64,000 nt of DNA from Paenibacillus sp. JQZ6Y-1 (GCF_040719145.1 NZ_JBFDUZ010000007.1:32791-96790); one strand, 5' to 3'; counted from the first letter of the stretch, positions 39,800 to 49,492 are shown. A program made the numbers and translations. The notes: generated by a model not told the origin, from the letters alone.

Positions 39800-40696
39800 T
39801 TATCCCGGCAACTTAAATCCTTTTCCCAATACCTCATGCGCATTGCTAATAATGACAAACGCCTCTGGATCGACCGACCGCACAATCGTTTTCAGCCGAC
39901 TGGCTTCATTTTGCCCGACAACGACCATGAAGACAGTACGCTCATCCCCCGTATAGCCGCCCTCTGCATTCAGCTTCGTCAGCCCACGATCCAGATCATT
40001 CAGAATCGCCCGCTGCATCTCTTCGACTTCCTCTGAGATAATATAGGCGACTTTCGAGTTGCTGAAGCCTAGCTCTACCGCATCAATCATTTTACTCGTT
40101 ACAAACAACCCGATCAGCGCATACAATGCCTGCTCCGGCTTGAGAAAGATCGCTGCTAGCAAAATCACCGTGCCGTCCGTCATCACTACGCAAAACGACA
40201 TGCTAAATCCGGTCAGCTTGTGAATCATCTGCGCCAGAATCGCCATCCCGCCCGTCGATCCACGTCCACGGAACACGATTCCCAATCCGATCCCTACACC
40301 AATCCCGCCATACAGCGCGCCCAGCAGCGGATTCGTCGTTGGCGCTGGGATATCCCGCGTGATATACACAAATAGTGGCAGCACAATCGTCCCTAGTAAT
40401 GAACGAATACTAGAATGCCGCCCCAGCACAAAGTAGCCCGCTACAAACAATGGAATATTAAACACCCACTGCGTATACGCTGGCTCCACGCCTAGCACCT
40501 GTGCCGCAATAATTGAGATACCTGCTACGCCACCCGACGCAATATGATTGGGCAGCAAAAACAAATTAAACGCGAGCGACATCACCAAGGCGCCTACAAT
40601 GATCAACGCCGCATCCCATACATTGCGCAGCGGTCCTGTCAAAGGAATCACCGGCGGCTTTCGCCTGCGTCCTGTTGTTGTTAAAGAAGTCATCAT
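39800..40696 (-). CDS. YitT-family membrane protein (DUF161/DUF2179)
   Basis: A 298-residue protein from the ATG at 40696. Five or six membrane helices (about 20-215) form the YitT membrane domain, with GALVMSLAFNLFLLPNHIASGG, GVGIGLGIVFRGRGSTGG and GGMAILAQ. A C-terminal DUF2179 domain (about 220-295) has DEERTVFMVV-like TVFMVVVGQNEASRL and DPEAFVIISNAHEVLG. The molecular role of the family is unsettled; transport has been suggested. The SD (AGGGA) is weak and a further ATG lies one codon downstream. It is monocistronic. Confidence 0.88.
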   Translation of the reverse strand: MMTSLTTTGRRRKPPVIPLTGPLRNVWDAALIIVGALVMSLAFNLFLLPNHIASGGVAGISIIAAQVLGVEPAYTQWVFNIPLFVAGYFVLGRHSSIRSLLGTIVLPLFVYITRDIPAPTTNPLLGALYGGIGVGIGLGIVFRGRGSTGGMAILAQMIHKLTGFSMSFCVVMTDGTVILLAAIFLKPEQALYALIGLFVTSKMIDAVELGFSNSKVAYIISEEVEEMQRAILNDLDRGLTKLNAEGGYTGDERTVFMVVVGQNEASRLKTIVRSVDPEAFVIISNAHEVLGKGFKLPG

Positions 40697-41003
40697 TTTC
40701 CCTACCACCCGTATCCACAAATTTACGAAGCCGATATTTGAACATGTCTGATCTGCGTTCCTACCAGACAATCTCGTTTCCAATCCGGTTCATATCTAAA
40801 TCTATCGCGGCTTTTATTGTAGTAGAAAACCACATTTCTTGAAAGAACATGCGGCAAATGGGTGACACTTTAACCCGGGAGAGAACCAAAGCGGCACAAC
40901 AGAGACGGACACTTGTAATAAAGCTTTATCTACTATTGCCTCATGTCACGATTCGAAAATAAAAGGGAATCTCTTACTTGGAGTATGTCTCCACATTTGC
41001 TGC

Positions 41004-41852
41004 TTATCCAAAATAATTATCAATATGACTAGAATCGTAATATCCATTTTTGAGTTTAAAAATAATTTGCTTTTCATTTAAAGATTTTAAAATGATTTCC
41101 TTCTCCAATTCTTCCAGCCATGCTATCTTTATTCTTTTTATAAAAATAGTAATCATGAACTGAATCAAAATCACAATAATCACTAGAGCAAAGCCATCAA
41201 AAATCTGTTTCCAAAGCAAGTTATTAAAATCTACAGTTTGCGCTATATCATATCCAAGATACAAATGAAGCATAATAGATAATCCTGTCCAAATGAGCAT
41301 GATTGCAATTTTATAATTCTTTTTTGTATACGATATAGGTTCCTGGATCATCGTGTTTTTATACGCTCTCTTCTTAACTTGCATATATAATAAAAGAACA
41401 AAATCATACAAATATCGAAAACTGTATAGCATGAAGTACATCTCGAACACATAATACCCTTTCGCATGGCTTAATATAAATAAGTAAATATTAATCCATG
41501 CATATATAAGATTCATAGCAACATCAAAACATTGAAGAATAGTGACTCCTTTATGATCTATATTCTTTTTTTGACTGCTATAAAAATGATGAATTTTATC
41601 CGCTCTCACATATACGTTAAAAATATCAAAGGTTGAAATCAAAATATTTGAAAGAAAAGCATATCCCATTAGAACGACTAACCAATGTCTTTGAATATTA
41701 ATAATATCAGGATATATCCAGTAGACTAATCCTAATAAGGCTACAGCTATAACCCAATTGCTTAATCCGCCAGATGTGATTTTTTGTCGTTCTCGTTCCT
41801 GTAATCGATTAATATAATCAAGCCACTCTTTTTGAGTACGCATATTCTCCAC
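41004..41852 (-). CDS. AT-rich orphan membrane protein
   Basis: A protein of 282 residues from the GTG at 41852, which has AAGGAGG 8 bases upstream. It opens with a charged helix (QKEWLDYINRLQERERQK) and then has about six hydrophobic segments (roughly 33-50, 56-75, 108-128, 135-155, 185-205 and 222-245), rich in Ile, Tyr, Phe and Lys. A Lys/Glu-rich cytoplasmic tail follows. I do not recognise a family. Codon use is strongly AT-biased compared with both neighbours, which suggests recent acquisition. No mobility gene is nearby. The only adjoining terminator is the one shared with the upstream aminotransferase. Confidence 0.75.
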   Translation of the reverse strand: MENMRTQKEWLDYINRLQERERQKITSGGLSNWVIAVALLGLVYWIYPDIINIQRHWLVVLMGYAFLSNILISTFDIFNVYVRADKIHHFYSSQKKNIDHKGVTILQCFDVAMNLIYAWINIYLFILSHAKGYYVFEMYFMLYSFRYLYDFVLLLYMQVKKRAYKNTMIQEPISYTKKNYKIAIMLIWTGLSIMLHLYLGYDIAQTVDFNNLLWKQIFDGFALVIIVILIQFMITIFIKRIKIAWLEELEKEIILKSLNEKQIIFKLKNGYYDSSHIDNYFG

Positions 41853-41887
41853 TATCAATTCCTCCTTAATGATTTATCATCGTATCA

Positions 41888-41942
41888 CAAAAAGACTTCG
41901 TTTCGCAGTTCATCTTTTCGCCTGCAAAACGAAGCCCTTTTA
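41888..41942. terminator. terminator downstream of the aminotransferase gene
   Basis: GACTTCGTTTCGCAG pairs imperfectly with CTGCAAAACGAAGC and is flanked by A and T runs. On the minus strand it ends the aminotransferase gene, just before the AT-rich orphan starts. Confidence 0.65.
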
Positions 41943-41967
41943 ATATTCCTCTCTATTCATCCAATCA

Positions 41968-43155
41968 CTACAACACAGTCGTCGCCGAATCCTTGCGCAC
42001 TAGAGACTCATAATACCGCCCCAATCGATGCAGCCCTTCCTCCAACAAATCCATACTTCCCGCAAAGCAAATCCGCACCCGATGCAGCCCCGCCGGACCA
42101 AAGCCTTCTCCCGGCGCTACGATCACCTTTTCCTCATGCAATAATCCAAAGGCAAACGGCTCAGATGTCATGCCTGTCGCCGAAATATCCGCCATAATAT
42201 AAAAGGCACCCTGCGGACGCGAATGCGGAAGCCCATACTGCGCCAATAGCTCACACGCACGGTCGCGCTTTTCTTGGTATCGCAATCGCTCCTCCTCCAC
42301 ATGGCTCTGATCGCCATTTAGCGCCGCTTCGCCCGCCTTCTGTGTAAACTCCGCCGCACACGTCGTTGTCGGCTCTAGTAGCTTCCACACTAGCTCCGTC
42401 AGCTCCTCCGGCACAATCATATAACCAAGCCGCCATCCTGTCATTGCATATCCTTTGGAAAATCCATTCACGCTCACAATCCGATGCGCCAGATCCGGTC
42501 GTACCTCCAGCGGACAACACACCTCTCCATCGTAAACCAGCTCATCATAAATCTCATCCGAAATTACAAACAAATCATGCCGCTCCGCCAGCGCCAGCAG
42601 CTCCTGCCACACCTGACGCGGGTACACTGCTCCCGTCGGATTACAAGGCGAATTTACCACAATCGCTTTGGTCGCTGGTGTGATCTTAGACTCCATATCG
42701 TGCAAATCCGGCACATATCCATCCTCTGCAAGAGTTCCATAATAAACCGGCTCTGCATGTTGCATCAACAGCATCCCTTCGTAGTTCGGATACCCCGGAT
42801 CAGGAATCAGCACCTCCTCACCCACATCAACCAATGCTAGCAAAATTGTATGCAATGCACTGACCGCCCCCGTCGTTACAACGACACGCCCCGGATCGAT
42901 CTCAATACCATACTTGCGCTGCATCCGTTGGGCAATCGCTGTCCGTAGCGAAGGCAGCCCAGCATTAGAGGTATAATGCGTATAACCAGTATCCATCGCC
43001 AATTGTCCCGCTTCAACGATATGCGCCGCTGTATGACTCTCCGGCTCACCAATTTGCAAAGGAATCACGTCATCATATTGTGTAGCTGCCACCATGATTT
43101 TACGAATACTATTTGGACGTATCTTCTGTCTATGTACAGATGGTTTTCCTCTCAT
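41968..43155 (-). CDS. class I/II PLP-dependent aminotransferase
   Basis: A 395-residue fold-type I aminotransferase. The cofactor residues are present: VVNSPCNPTGAVYPRQ (Asn-Pro of the PLP pocket), ISDEIYDELVYDG (Asp-x-x-Tyr) and the Schiff-base lysine in NGFSKGYAMTGWRLGY; the substrate-carboxylate arginine lies in VRICFAG. It resembles the aspartate/PatA-type group, but the amino acid used cannot be assigned by eye. The ATG at 43155 has AGGAG 12 bases upstream; a GTG at 43164 is possible but too close to it. It is monocistronic and ends at a terminator. Confidence 0.87.
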   Translation of the reverse strand: MRGKPSVHRQKIRPNSIRKIMVAATQYDDVIPLQIGEPESHTAAHIVEAGQLAMDTGYTHYTSNAGLPSLRTAIAQRMQRKYGIEIDPGRVVVTTGAVSALHTILLALVDVGEEVLIPDPGYPNYEGMLLMQHAEPVYYGTLAEDGYVPDLHDMESKITPATKAIVVNSPCNPTGAVYPRQVWQELLALAERHDLFVISDEIYDELVYDGEVCCPLEVRPDLAHRIVSVNGFSKGYAMTGWRLGYMIVPEELTELVWKLLEPTTTCAAEFTQKAGEAALNGDQSHVEEERLRYQEKRDRACELLAQYGLPHSRPQGAFYIMADISATGMTSEPFAFGLLHEEKVIVAPGEGFGPAGLHRVRICFAGSMDLLEEGLHRLGRYYESLVRKDSATTVL

Positions 43156-43433
43156 CTTCTCCACCGTCTCCTATCTCTGTAAATTAGAATTATTATCCAT
43201 CCCTCTCTACCGTATTGCAAGATGACATGAGCAAGTCATCTTTACATTCCATCCTCAAACACTCATATGCCATATGAGCTTCTTCCCATCATCCGCAGTA
43301 TACCTCCGCCTAGAACCCTCACATTACCAACCCAACCCAATCGCCCTATACAACAAGCTTCAGCATGTCCCCCATTGCAGGAAAATCACACTGAAGCTGT
43401 ACATATTCATTTACTTTCACACAAACAGACCAT

Positions 43434-43472
43434 AAAAAAAGCGCCCTTGGATGAACATCCAAAGGCGCTTTC
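43434..43472 (-). terminator. intrinsic terminator downstream of prfB
   Basis: AAAGCGCC(C)TTGGATG pairs with CATCCAA(A)GGCGCTTT around a 2-base loop, with a T run on the minus strand. It lies about 185 bases after the prfB stop, beyond the ACGAAT repeat. Besides this and the repeat, 43165-43656 holds nothing I can support. Confidence 0.8.
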
Positions 43473-43548
43473 TCATGATTGCAATGTGTCTACTATACAA
43501 TATCCAAAAATCCACATACTTCAATCTGTTGTTCATTGATACAATGGC

Positions 43549-43595
43549 ACGAATACGAATACGAATACGAATACGAATACGAATACGAATACGAA
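43549..43595. repeat. hexamer tandem repeat ACGAAT, about 7.8 copies
   Basis: Seven exact copies of ACGAAT followed by ACGAA, starting 62 bases after the prfB stop, in its 3' untranslated region. It is a simple-sequence repeat; no coding frame with an SD crosses it. Confidence 0.95.
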
Positions 43596-43656
43596 GCAAA
43601 TGATACCAACTGTAAGCCGATTGTCGTTTGTTTATTTTACGAATCTATGCGAATGC

Positions 43657-44770
43657 TTACTCTACTTCAATCTTCAACTGACTGCGCAGATACCCATCAA
43701 TAAACGCATCCAGATCGCCGTCCATGACCGCACCGATATTGCCCGTTTCCACTTGTGTACGATGATCCTTCACCATGCTGTACGGATGGAATACATACGA
43801 ACGAATCTGGCTACCCCAAGCGATTTCGGATTGCTCGCCACGGATTTCTTCCAGTTGTTTGCGTTCTTCCTCGATCTTGCGCTCATACAGCTTGGAACGC
43901 AGCATGGTCATCGCGCGTTCACGGTTTTTGATCTGCGAACGTTCGGTTTGACAGCTAACGACGACACCAGACGGAAGATGCGTAATCCGAACAGCGGAGT
44001 CTGTTGTATTGATATGCTGACCGCCGGCGCCACTGGCGCGGTACGTATCGACTTTGAGATCTTCCGTACGGATTTCGATCTCAGCATCATTCGTGATCTC
44101 TGGCACCACATCACACGATACGAACGACGTATGACGGCGACCTGAAGAGTCAAATGGAGAAATACGAACAAGGCGGTGTACGCCTTTTTCCGCTTTTAGA
44201 TAACCATACGCGTTGTAGCCCTTGATCAGCAGTGTCACACTTTTGATCCCGGCTTCGTCGCCTGGCAGATAATCCAGCACTTCCACTTTGAAGCCGCTTT
44301 TCTCTGCCCAGCGTGTATACATACGCAGCAGCATCGAGCCCCAGTCCTGAGACTCCGTACCGCCTGCACCTGGATGCAATTCCAGAATCGCATTCAGCTT
44401 ATCATACGGCTCGTTCAGCAGCAATTGCAGCTCGAACTCCTCGACTTTTTTGACCAATGCAGCGACGCCTGTCGTTACTTCGGCAGCAAGCTCTGCATCA
44501 TTTTCTTCGTCTGCCAGCTCAGCCATCAGGCTTACATCGTCATATTCCTGTTGCAGCTTGTTGTACTGATCTACGGAACCTTTGACTGCATTCATCTCAG
44601 CAATGACCGCTTGAGCAGATTCGTTGTCGTCCCAGAAATCCGGTGCCGACATCTTCACCTCAAAGTTCTCGATCATTTCATTTTTGAGATCTAAGTCAAA
44701 GAGACCCCCTAAGGTTTGATAGTTTCTGCGCCATCTCGCGCAGATCGTGCTTTACATTCGGTTCGATCAT
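43657..44770 (-). CDS. prfB: PrfB, peptide chain release factor 2 (programmed +1 frameshift)
   Basis: RF2 recognises UGA and UAA stop codons and triggers peptide release. Translation starts at the ATG at 44770 and reads 24 codons to an in-frame TGA (44698-44696). A +1 shift on CTT-TGA-C then continues in the frame ending at 43657, for 370 residues in all. The tripeptide SPF (in [12 protein letters not shown]) and the catalytic GGQ ([17 protein letters not shown]) are present. Only with the shift does the protein have the full RF2 N-terminal domain. A TATAAT on the minus strand (44815-44810) may be its own -10, though the -35 is poor. It lies downstream of secA beyond a terminator. Confidence 0.97.
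44695..44710 (-). other. RF2 programmed frameshift signal
   Basis: Read on the minus strand: AGGGGG, a 3-base spacer, then CTT TGA C. This is the classic arrangement, an internal SD-like sequence 3 bases before the slip codon CTT and the UGA stop that RF2 itself reads. Low RF2 favours slippage, giving autoregulation. Confidence 0.97.
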
Positions 44771-44865
44771 GGAATAGTCACCTCATTTAAAATTTAAAAC
44801 GCTACTTACATTATACATACCCTGACAGCATCATGGTGCTTCAATCGTACGTTACCGATAATCCG

Positions 44866-44900
44866 AGAAAAGACACCCACGATAACAGTGAGTGTCTCTC
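44866..44900 (-). terminator. intrinsic terminator downstream of secA
   Basis: On the minus strand AGACACTCAC pairs with GTGGGTGTCT around TGTTATC, followed by TTTTC. It lies 55 bases after the secA stop and separates it from prfB. Confidence 0.65.
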
Positions 44901-44953
44901 TGCTCTATCCATATGCCACATGGATACCATGCGGGCATGATTTAAGGCTTGTT

Positions 44954-47416
44954 TTATTTGCGTCTGCGGCGGCGTTCTTCACGGGAAGGACGTTTCTCCG
45001 CTGTTTCGGAGCTGTTCGTGCTGACTTTGCTTGTGTCTACAACAGCCTGACGCTCTTGCTGGCTTTGACTTTGAATTTGCGCTCTCATCACATAACCAGC
45101 AACTTCTTCCTGAATGTCAGCGACCATCTGATTGAACATTTCAAAGCCTTCGAATTGGTACTCACGCAGTGGATCGGTACCACCGTAAGCGCGCAAGTGG
45201 ATACCTTGACGCAGTTGTTCCATCGCATCGATGTGATCCATCCATTTGCGGTCAACCGCACGCAGAACAACCACTTTCTCGAATTCGCGAATGGTTTCTT
45301 CGCCAATTTCTTTTTCGCGTTGCAGATAGTACAGCTCTACACGCTCGAACAGATAGTTAACCATCTCTTCTTTTTCTTTCTCTTCCAGTTCTTCCTTGGT
45401 CACATGAGTTGTTTCTACGAGGAAGTTATTGTTCACGTAGTTCGCAACTTCTTCCAGTTCCCAGTTCTCTGGAATGTCATCGTTACAGTGAACCTCAACA
45501 ACGCGCTCTACACAAGGCTTGATCATTTGCAGCACGACTTCACGAATGTTGTCGGACTCCAGCACTTCACGGCGCTGTTTGTAAATGATCTCACGCTGTT
45601 TATTCATTACATCGTCATATTGCAGGACGATTTTACGCATATCAAAGTTACTACCTTCAACGCGACGCTGTGCAGATTCCACAGCACGTGTAATCATGCG
45701 GCTCTCAATCGGCTGATCTTCCTCAAAGCCAAGCTTCTCCATCATGTTCATCACGTTGTCCGCGCCAAAGCGCTTCATCAGCTCATCGCCGAGGGACAGA
45801 TAGAACTGAGTCGAACCTGGGTCACCCTGACGACCAGCACGACCACGCAGCTGGTTATCAATCCGGCGAGATTCGTGACGCTCCGTACCGATAATGTGCA
45901 GACCGCCCACTTCAGCTACGCCTTCACCCAGAATAATATCGGTACCGCGACCCGCCATGTTGGTCGCAATCGTTACCGTTCCCGGTTGACCGGCACGTGC
46001 AATGATTTCTGCTTCCTCTGCATGGTATTTCGCGTTCAGTACTTGGTGCTTGATGCCTTTGCGTTTCAGCATTTCCGACAGCAGCTCGGAGTTTTCAATC
46101 GATACCGTACCGACCAGCACCGGCTGGTTTTTGGCATGGCGTTCTACGATTTCTTCAACAACCGCACGGAACTTGCTTTGTACGCTCTTATACACAACGT
46201 CTGGAGAATCCTGACGTTGGTTGATACGGTTTGTTGGAATTTGTAGTACTTCCAGACCGTAGATTTTTTTGAATTCTTCTTCCTCTGTTTTGGCTGTACC
46301 GGTCATACCGGCAAGCTTACGGTACATACGGAAGTAGTTCTGGAACGTAATCGTTGCCAGCGTCATACTTTCGTTTTGTACTTTGAGGTTTTCTTTTGCT
46401 TCAATCGCTTGGTGCAAACCATCGCTGTAACGACGACCTGCCATCAGACGACCAGTAAATTCATCAACGATCAATACTTCACCTTCGGACTCGACATAGT
46501 CGACGTCACGGTGCATAATCACATTCGCTTTCAGCGCCTGTACCACGTGATGGTTGATCGTTACGTTTTTGTTGTCATACAGGTTTTCGACGCCGAAGAA
46601 GTTCTCGGCTTTTTCTACCCCTGCTTCTGTCAGTGCTACGGATTTTACCTTGATGTCTACAGTGTAGTCATCTTCCGCTTTTAGACTTTTCACAAAACGA
46701 TCCGCTGCAAAATACAGCTCAGTCGATTTTTGTGCTTGACCCGAGATGATCAGCGGCGTACGTGCTTCGTCGATCAGAATCGAGTCGATCTCATCAATGA
46801 TACAGAAGTGCAGCGGACGCTGTACCATCTGCTCTTTGTACAGAACCATGTTGTCACGCAGGTAGTCAAAACCGAATTCGTTATTCGTACCGTACGTAAT
46901 ATCGCAAGCGTAAGCTGCTTGTTTTTCCTCATGCTTCATGCCGCTCAGGTTGATACCGACCGTCATGCCGAGGTAGTTGTAGATACGACCCATTTGCAGA
47001 CTATCACGCTGTGCCAAATAGTCATTGACAGTTACGACGTGCGCACCTTTGGCTTCCAGTGCATTCAGGTATACTGGCAACGTACCTACCAGCGTTTTAC
47101 CTTCACCAGTTTTCATCTCGGCGATTCTGCCTTCGTGCAGAGCGATACCGCCGATCAGCTGAACGTCAAAATGACGCATGCCCAGCTGGCGTTTGGATGC
47201 TTCGCGAACCGTTGCGAAAGCTTCCGGCAGCAGCTGCTCAAGCGTTTCTCCTTTTTCGAGACGTTCGCGGAACTCCGCTGTTTTGCCCTGAAGTTCTTCA
47301 TGGGACAAAGCCTCAAATTCCGCTTCCATATTATTGATGATGTCCACGGTTTTCATGATCCGTTTGACATCACGGTCATTTGAATCACCAAAAATTTTCT
47401 TAACGAGTCCTAGCAT
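44954..47416 (-). CDS. secA: SecA, preprotein translocase ATPase
   Basis: SecA drives unfolded preproteins through SecYEG. The ATG at 47416 (AAAGGGG 6 bases upstream) gives 820 residues. The upstream open frame adds 31 residues with no homology. Walker [14 protein letters not shown]-type [12 protein letters not shown], the [21 protein letters not shown] motif and the two-helix-finger region are intact. The C-terminus ends in a basic EERRRRRK and lacks the usual CxCxSGKKYKxCHG zinc-binding segment that contacts SecB or lipids in many bacteria. Nothing encoding that motif follows in another frame. A good promoter lies 97 bases upstream. Confidence 0.96.
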   Translation of the reverse strand: MLGLVKKIFGDSNDRDVKRIMKTVDIINNMEAEFEALSHEELQGKTAEFRERLEKGETLEQLLPEAFATVREASKRQLGMRHFDVQLIGGIALHEGRIAEMKTGEGKTLVGTLPVYLNALEAKGAHVVTVNDYLAQRDSLQMGRIYNYLGMTVGINLSGMKHEEKQAAYACDITYGTNNEFGFDYLRDNMVLYKEQMVQRPLHFCIIDEIDSILIDEARTPLIISGQAQKSTELYFAADRFVKSLKAEDDYTVDIKVKSVALTEAGVEKAENFFGVENLYDNKNVTINHHVVQALKANVIMHRDVDYVESEGEVLIVDEFTGRLMAGRRYSDGLHQAIEAKENLKVQNESMTLATITFQNYFRMYRKLAGMTGTAKTEEEEFKKIYGLEVLQIPTNRINQRQDSPDVVYKSVQSKFRAVVEEIVERHAKNQPVLVGTVSIENSELLSEMLKRKGIKHQVLNAKYHAEEAEIIARAGQPGTVTIATNMAGRGTDIILGEGVAEVGGLHIIGTERHESRRIDNQLRGRAGRQGDPGSTQFYLSLGDELMKRFGADNVMNMMEKLGFEEDQPIESRMITRAVESAQRRVEGSNFDMRKIVLQYDDVMNKQREIIYKQRREVLESDNIREVVLQMIKPCVERVVEVHCNDDIPENWELEEVANYVNNNFLVETTHVTKEELEEKEKEEMVNYLFERVELYYLQREKEIGEETIREFEKVVVLRAVDRKWMDHIDAMEQLRQGIHLRAYGGTDPLREYQFEGFEMFNQMVADIQEEVAGYVMRAQIQSQSQQERQAVVDTSKVSTNSSETAEKRPSREERRRRRK

Positions 47417-47512
47417 GGTTAACCCCTTTCGCGCAATAAAAAGATAGATTATTGAATAATGGAACAGATACGACGCTTCCGGGGGATTATTCAATAATCT
47501 CAGTTGCAATAA

Positions 47513-47541
47513 ATTGTACCAGTTTCAGGGAAGCGCCGCAA
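47513..47541 (-). promoter_or_regulatory. sigma-A promoter of secA (extended -10)
   Basis: On the minus strand TTGCGG (47541-47536) and TACAAT (47518-47513) are 17 bases apart, and TGG directly before the -10 provides the extended -10 TGn. The start point would be about 90 bases before the secA ATG. Confidence 0.65.
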
Positions 47542-47992
47542 CAAAACAGCCCTGCTGCCCTGCGATTCACCGGATCACGCTATCCTAAAATTTAAATACG
47601 GCCCATGGAAATCATATCCCGTGCCATCGAAGTTCAATATGAAATTTGTTACGTAGACAACTGCCAGAGATCGTCATGTCGCATAGCTTCCGGTCGTTAT
47701 CGCCCGCTTGCGACAGAAGGTTACCCTGTCTCATACGTAACAACCTGCCATTTTGTTTCCAAAAATACGTGTTTTATAAAAAAACGCAGAGATGATGTAC
47801 ATTCTGCCATACCGTCGTTCCAATAAACGACCGTTGTTACCCGATTGCATACCCTAATTCGCTGTCTGGCAGGGTGTAAGTGCAGATGGCGAAATGTGGA
47901 TGTGCCGCTTGCAATACCACCTAATCAGTATACTCTACTTTATAGTGGAATGCACTTGTTTGTTGAATGCTTTTCCAGTTTTTGGAGGTACC
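47542..47992. other. intergenic region between hpf terminator and secA promoter
   Basis: About 450 bases with no SD-preceded reading frame or structured RNA that I can support on either strand. Confidence 0.4.
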
Positions 47993-48027
47993 AAAAAGAG
48001 CCTCATCCGCGTTAACGGACAAGGCTC
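47993..48027 (-). terminator. intrinsic terminator downstream of hpf
   Basis: On the minus strand GAGCCTTGTCCG pairs with CGGATGAGGCTC at 10 of 12 positions and is followed by TTTTT. It lies about 120 bases after the hpf stop. Confidence 0.7.
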
Positions 48028-48143
48028 CCATTACATATTCCATATCAGGGTTACAGCGGATAATGCGTTGTTATTTCATAATTGCTCTAGATGCCTGATT
48101 TGCAATATCACAACATGTTGCCGGACAGGAATGATGCGGATCA

Positions 48144-48716
48144 TTACTCCTGCTCGATCAGACCGTATTTGCCGTCATCGCGGCGGTATACGACATTGAC
48201 CTGCTGTGTATTGACATTGGAAAAGACAAAGAATGTATGTCCAATCAGGTTCATTTGCAGAATAGCTTCTTCGACGTCCATCGGCTTCAGGAGGAAGCGT
48301 TTGTTACGGACGATTTCGTATTCATCGGTTTCCACTTCGACATCCTCGTCTTCATCTACTGCTAGTGAAGCGACAATCGGATCTTCCACGAAGAAGGATT
48401 TCAGGTTCTCGTCATTTTGACGGAACTTGCGGTTCAATTTGGTTTTGTGCTTGCGGATTTGACGCTCCAGTTTGGTCACAACGGAGTCAATGGAAGCGTA
48501 CATATCCTCGCTGCGGTCTTCCGCGCGAAGCAGTAAACCTGGGAGTGGAATGGTTACCTCTACGGTAAAGCGTCCGCGATTGGAACTGAGTGTCACCATA
48601 CCGTCGGAAACGGGCGGTGCATCAAAGTATTTCTCCAGTCTGTTCAGCTTTTTGTCCACATAATCTTTAATCGCATCTGTAACTTCAAAATGTTGACCTC
48701 GAGTAGCAAAATTCAT
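48144..48716 (-). CDS. hpf: HPF, long-form ribosome hibernation promoting factor
   Basis: Long HPF binds the 30S decoding region and pairs ribosomes into inactive 100S dimers in stationary phase or stress. The 190 residues show the N-terminal RaiA-like domain (1-100; ATRGQHFEVTDAIKDYVDKK), a charged linker rich in Glu/Asp (about 112-132), and the C-terminal dimerisation domain (about 135-188; MNLIGHTFFVFSN, VVYRRDDGKYGLIE). AAAGGAGG lies 8 bases before the ATG. Its own sigma-A-type promoter and an upstream cre-like site are visible. It lies between csp and secA, as in Paenibacillus and Bacillus. Confidence 0.95.
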   Translation of the reverse strand: MNFATRGQHFEVTDAIKDYVDKKLNRLEKYFDAPPVSDGMVTLSSNRGRFTVEVTIPLPGLLLRAEDRSEDMYASIDSVVTKLERQIRKHKTKLNRKFRQNDENLKSFFVEDPIVASLAVDEDEDVEVETDEYEIVRNKRFLLKPMDVEEAILQMNLIGHTFFVFSNVNTQQVNVVYRRDDGKYGLIEQE

Positions 48717-48737
48717 GTGGCATTCCTCCTTTATCGA

Positions 48738-48766
48738 ATTATAACATAGATGTCAGGTGTAAGTAA
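48738..48766 (-). promoter_or_regulatory. sigma-A promoter of hpf
   Basis: TTACTT (48766-48761) and TATAAT (48743-48738) are 17 bases apart, with an extended TGT before the -10. The transcript would have a leader of only about 15-20 bases. Confidence 0.65.
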
Positions 48767-48795
48767 AAGGAGCGTTAACGCGTATTTGCAAATTA

Positions 48796-48809
48796 TTAAA
48801 GCGTTAACA
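48796..48809 (+). promoter_or_regulatory. cre-like site upstream of the hpf promoter
   Basis: TTAAAGCGTTAACA fits the CcpA cre consensus TGWAARCGYTWNCW at 13 of 14 positions. It lies 30 bases upstream of the -35, a position from which CcpA activates rather than represses in known cases. A related GAGCGTTAACGCG (48771-48783) next to the -35 fits the consensus poorly. Confidence 0.45.
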
Positions 48810-49198
48810 ATTTCCAGTTGAAATTTCGTCACATCTGTAAACCTGACTGTAAAATAACACTAAATTGCAACAGCCGCTAAGCTATATAAAAAGGAAGCAT
48901 ATTTGTCCTAATGCAGCTGTCGCTTCTGACTATATATTTAACGTTGCCGTTACTTTTGAGACTTAACCGATTTGGCGATTATTAAACAGGCTGTGGAGAT
49001 TGGAGATCAAAACCGCATGCAATGATGAGGTGAAAATCGCCTAAAAAGAGAGCGCAAACGAATTTAAAATGACCCTTGTAATCATATGGAATTTCCATCC
49101 TGCTTGCTTTGCCTGTATACATCTATCATTCCCACTGTGTATGTACTCATGTCTTGATATACGGGTGCTTTTGATTGTTTAAACACATAAAATACACA
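48810..49198. other. intergenic region between csp and hpf
   Basis: About 390 bases without a supported gene. An AT-rich stretch with short purine runs; no strong hairpin other than the csp terminator at its end. Confidence 0.4.
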
Positions 49199-49230
49199 GA
49201 AAAAGACCCCGGAAATGTTCCCGGAGTCTT
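49199..49230 (-). terminator. intrinsic terminator downstream of csp
   Basis: On the minus strand AAGACTCCGG pairs with CCGGGGTCTT (one mismatch) around GAACATTT, followed by TTTCT. It lies 65 bases after the csp stop. Confidence 0.8.
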
Positions 49231-49294
49231 AGCTAATTATTCAAATGTAACCATCAGAATTACCTATGTAAGGTCGGCAAAAGCCAAGGGATGA

Positions 49295-49492
49295 TTATAA
49301 TTTGATAACGTTAGCTGCTTGAGGTCCGCGTGCGCCTTCAACGATGTCGAATTCGACAGCTTGACCTTCTTCAAGCGTTTTGAAACCTTCGGATTGAATT
49401 GCGGAGAAATGTACAAATACGTCGCCGCCTTCGTCAGTTTCGATGAAGCCGTAACCTTTTTCTGCGTTAAACCATTTCACTTTACCTTGCAT
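49295..49492 (-). CDS. cold-shock protein (CspA/CspB family)
   Basis: A 65-residue single OB-fold RNA chaperone that keeps mRNA unstructured. RNP1 KGYGFI and RNP2 VFVHFSAI are intact, and the chain begins [15 protein letters not shown] and ends AANVIKL, nearly identical in pattern to Bacillus CspB/CspC. The SD AAGGGA lies about 11 bases before the ATG. It is monocistronic between a strong promoter and a terminator. Constitutive or cold-induced members cannot be told apart by eye. Confidence 0.96.
   Translation of the reverse strand: MQGKVKWFNAEKGYGFIETDEGGDVFVHFSAIQSEGFKTLEEGQAVEFDIVEGARGPQAANVIKL

Noticed and set aside
43657..44676. prfB starting at the ATG at 44676, or a frameshift mutation
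   Set aside because: The upstream ATG, the SD-like AGGGGG and CTT TGA C identify the normal programmed shift, and the fused length fits RF2.
44954..46246. Long plus-strand frame opposite secA
   Set aside because: An antisense open frame over a highly conserved gene with no SD and a Phe/His/Thr-rich translation; a composition artefact.
47605..47826. Small plus-strand gene of 73 codons between hpf and secA
   Set aside because: No SD, an unlikely amino-acid composition and no resemblance to a known family.
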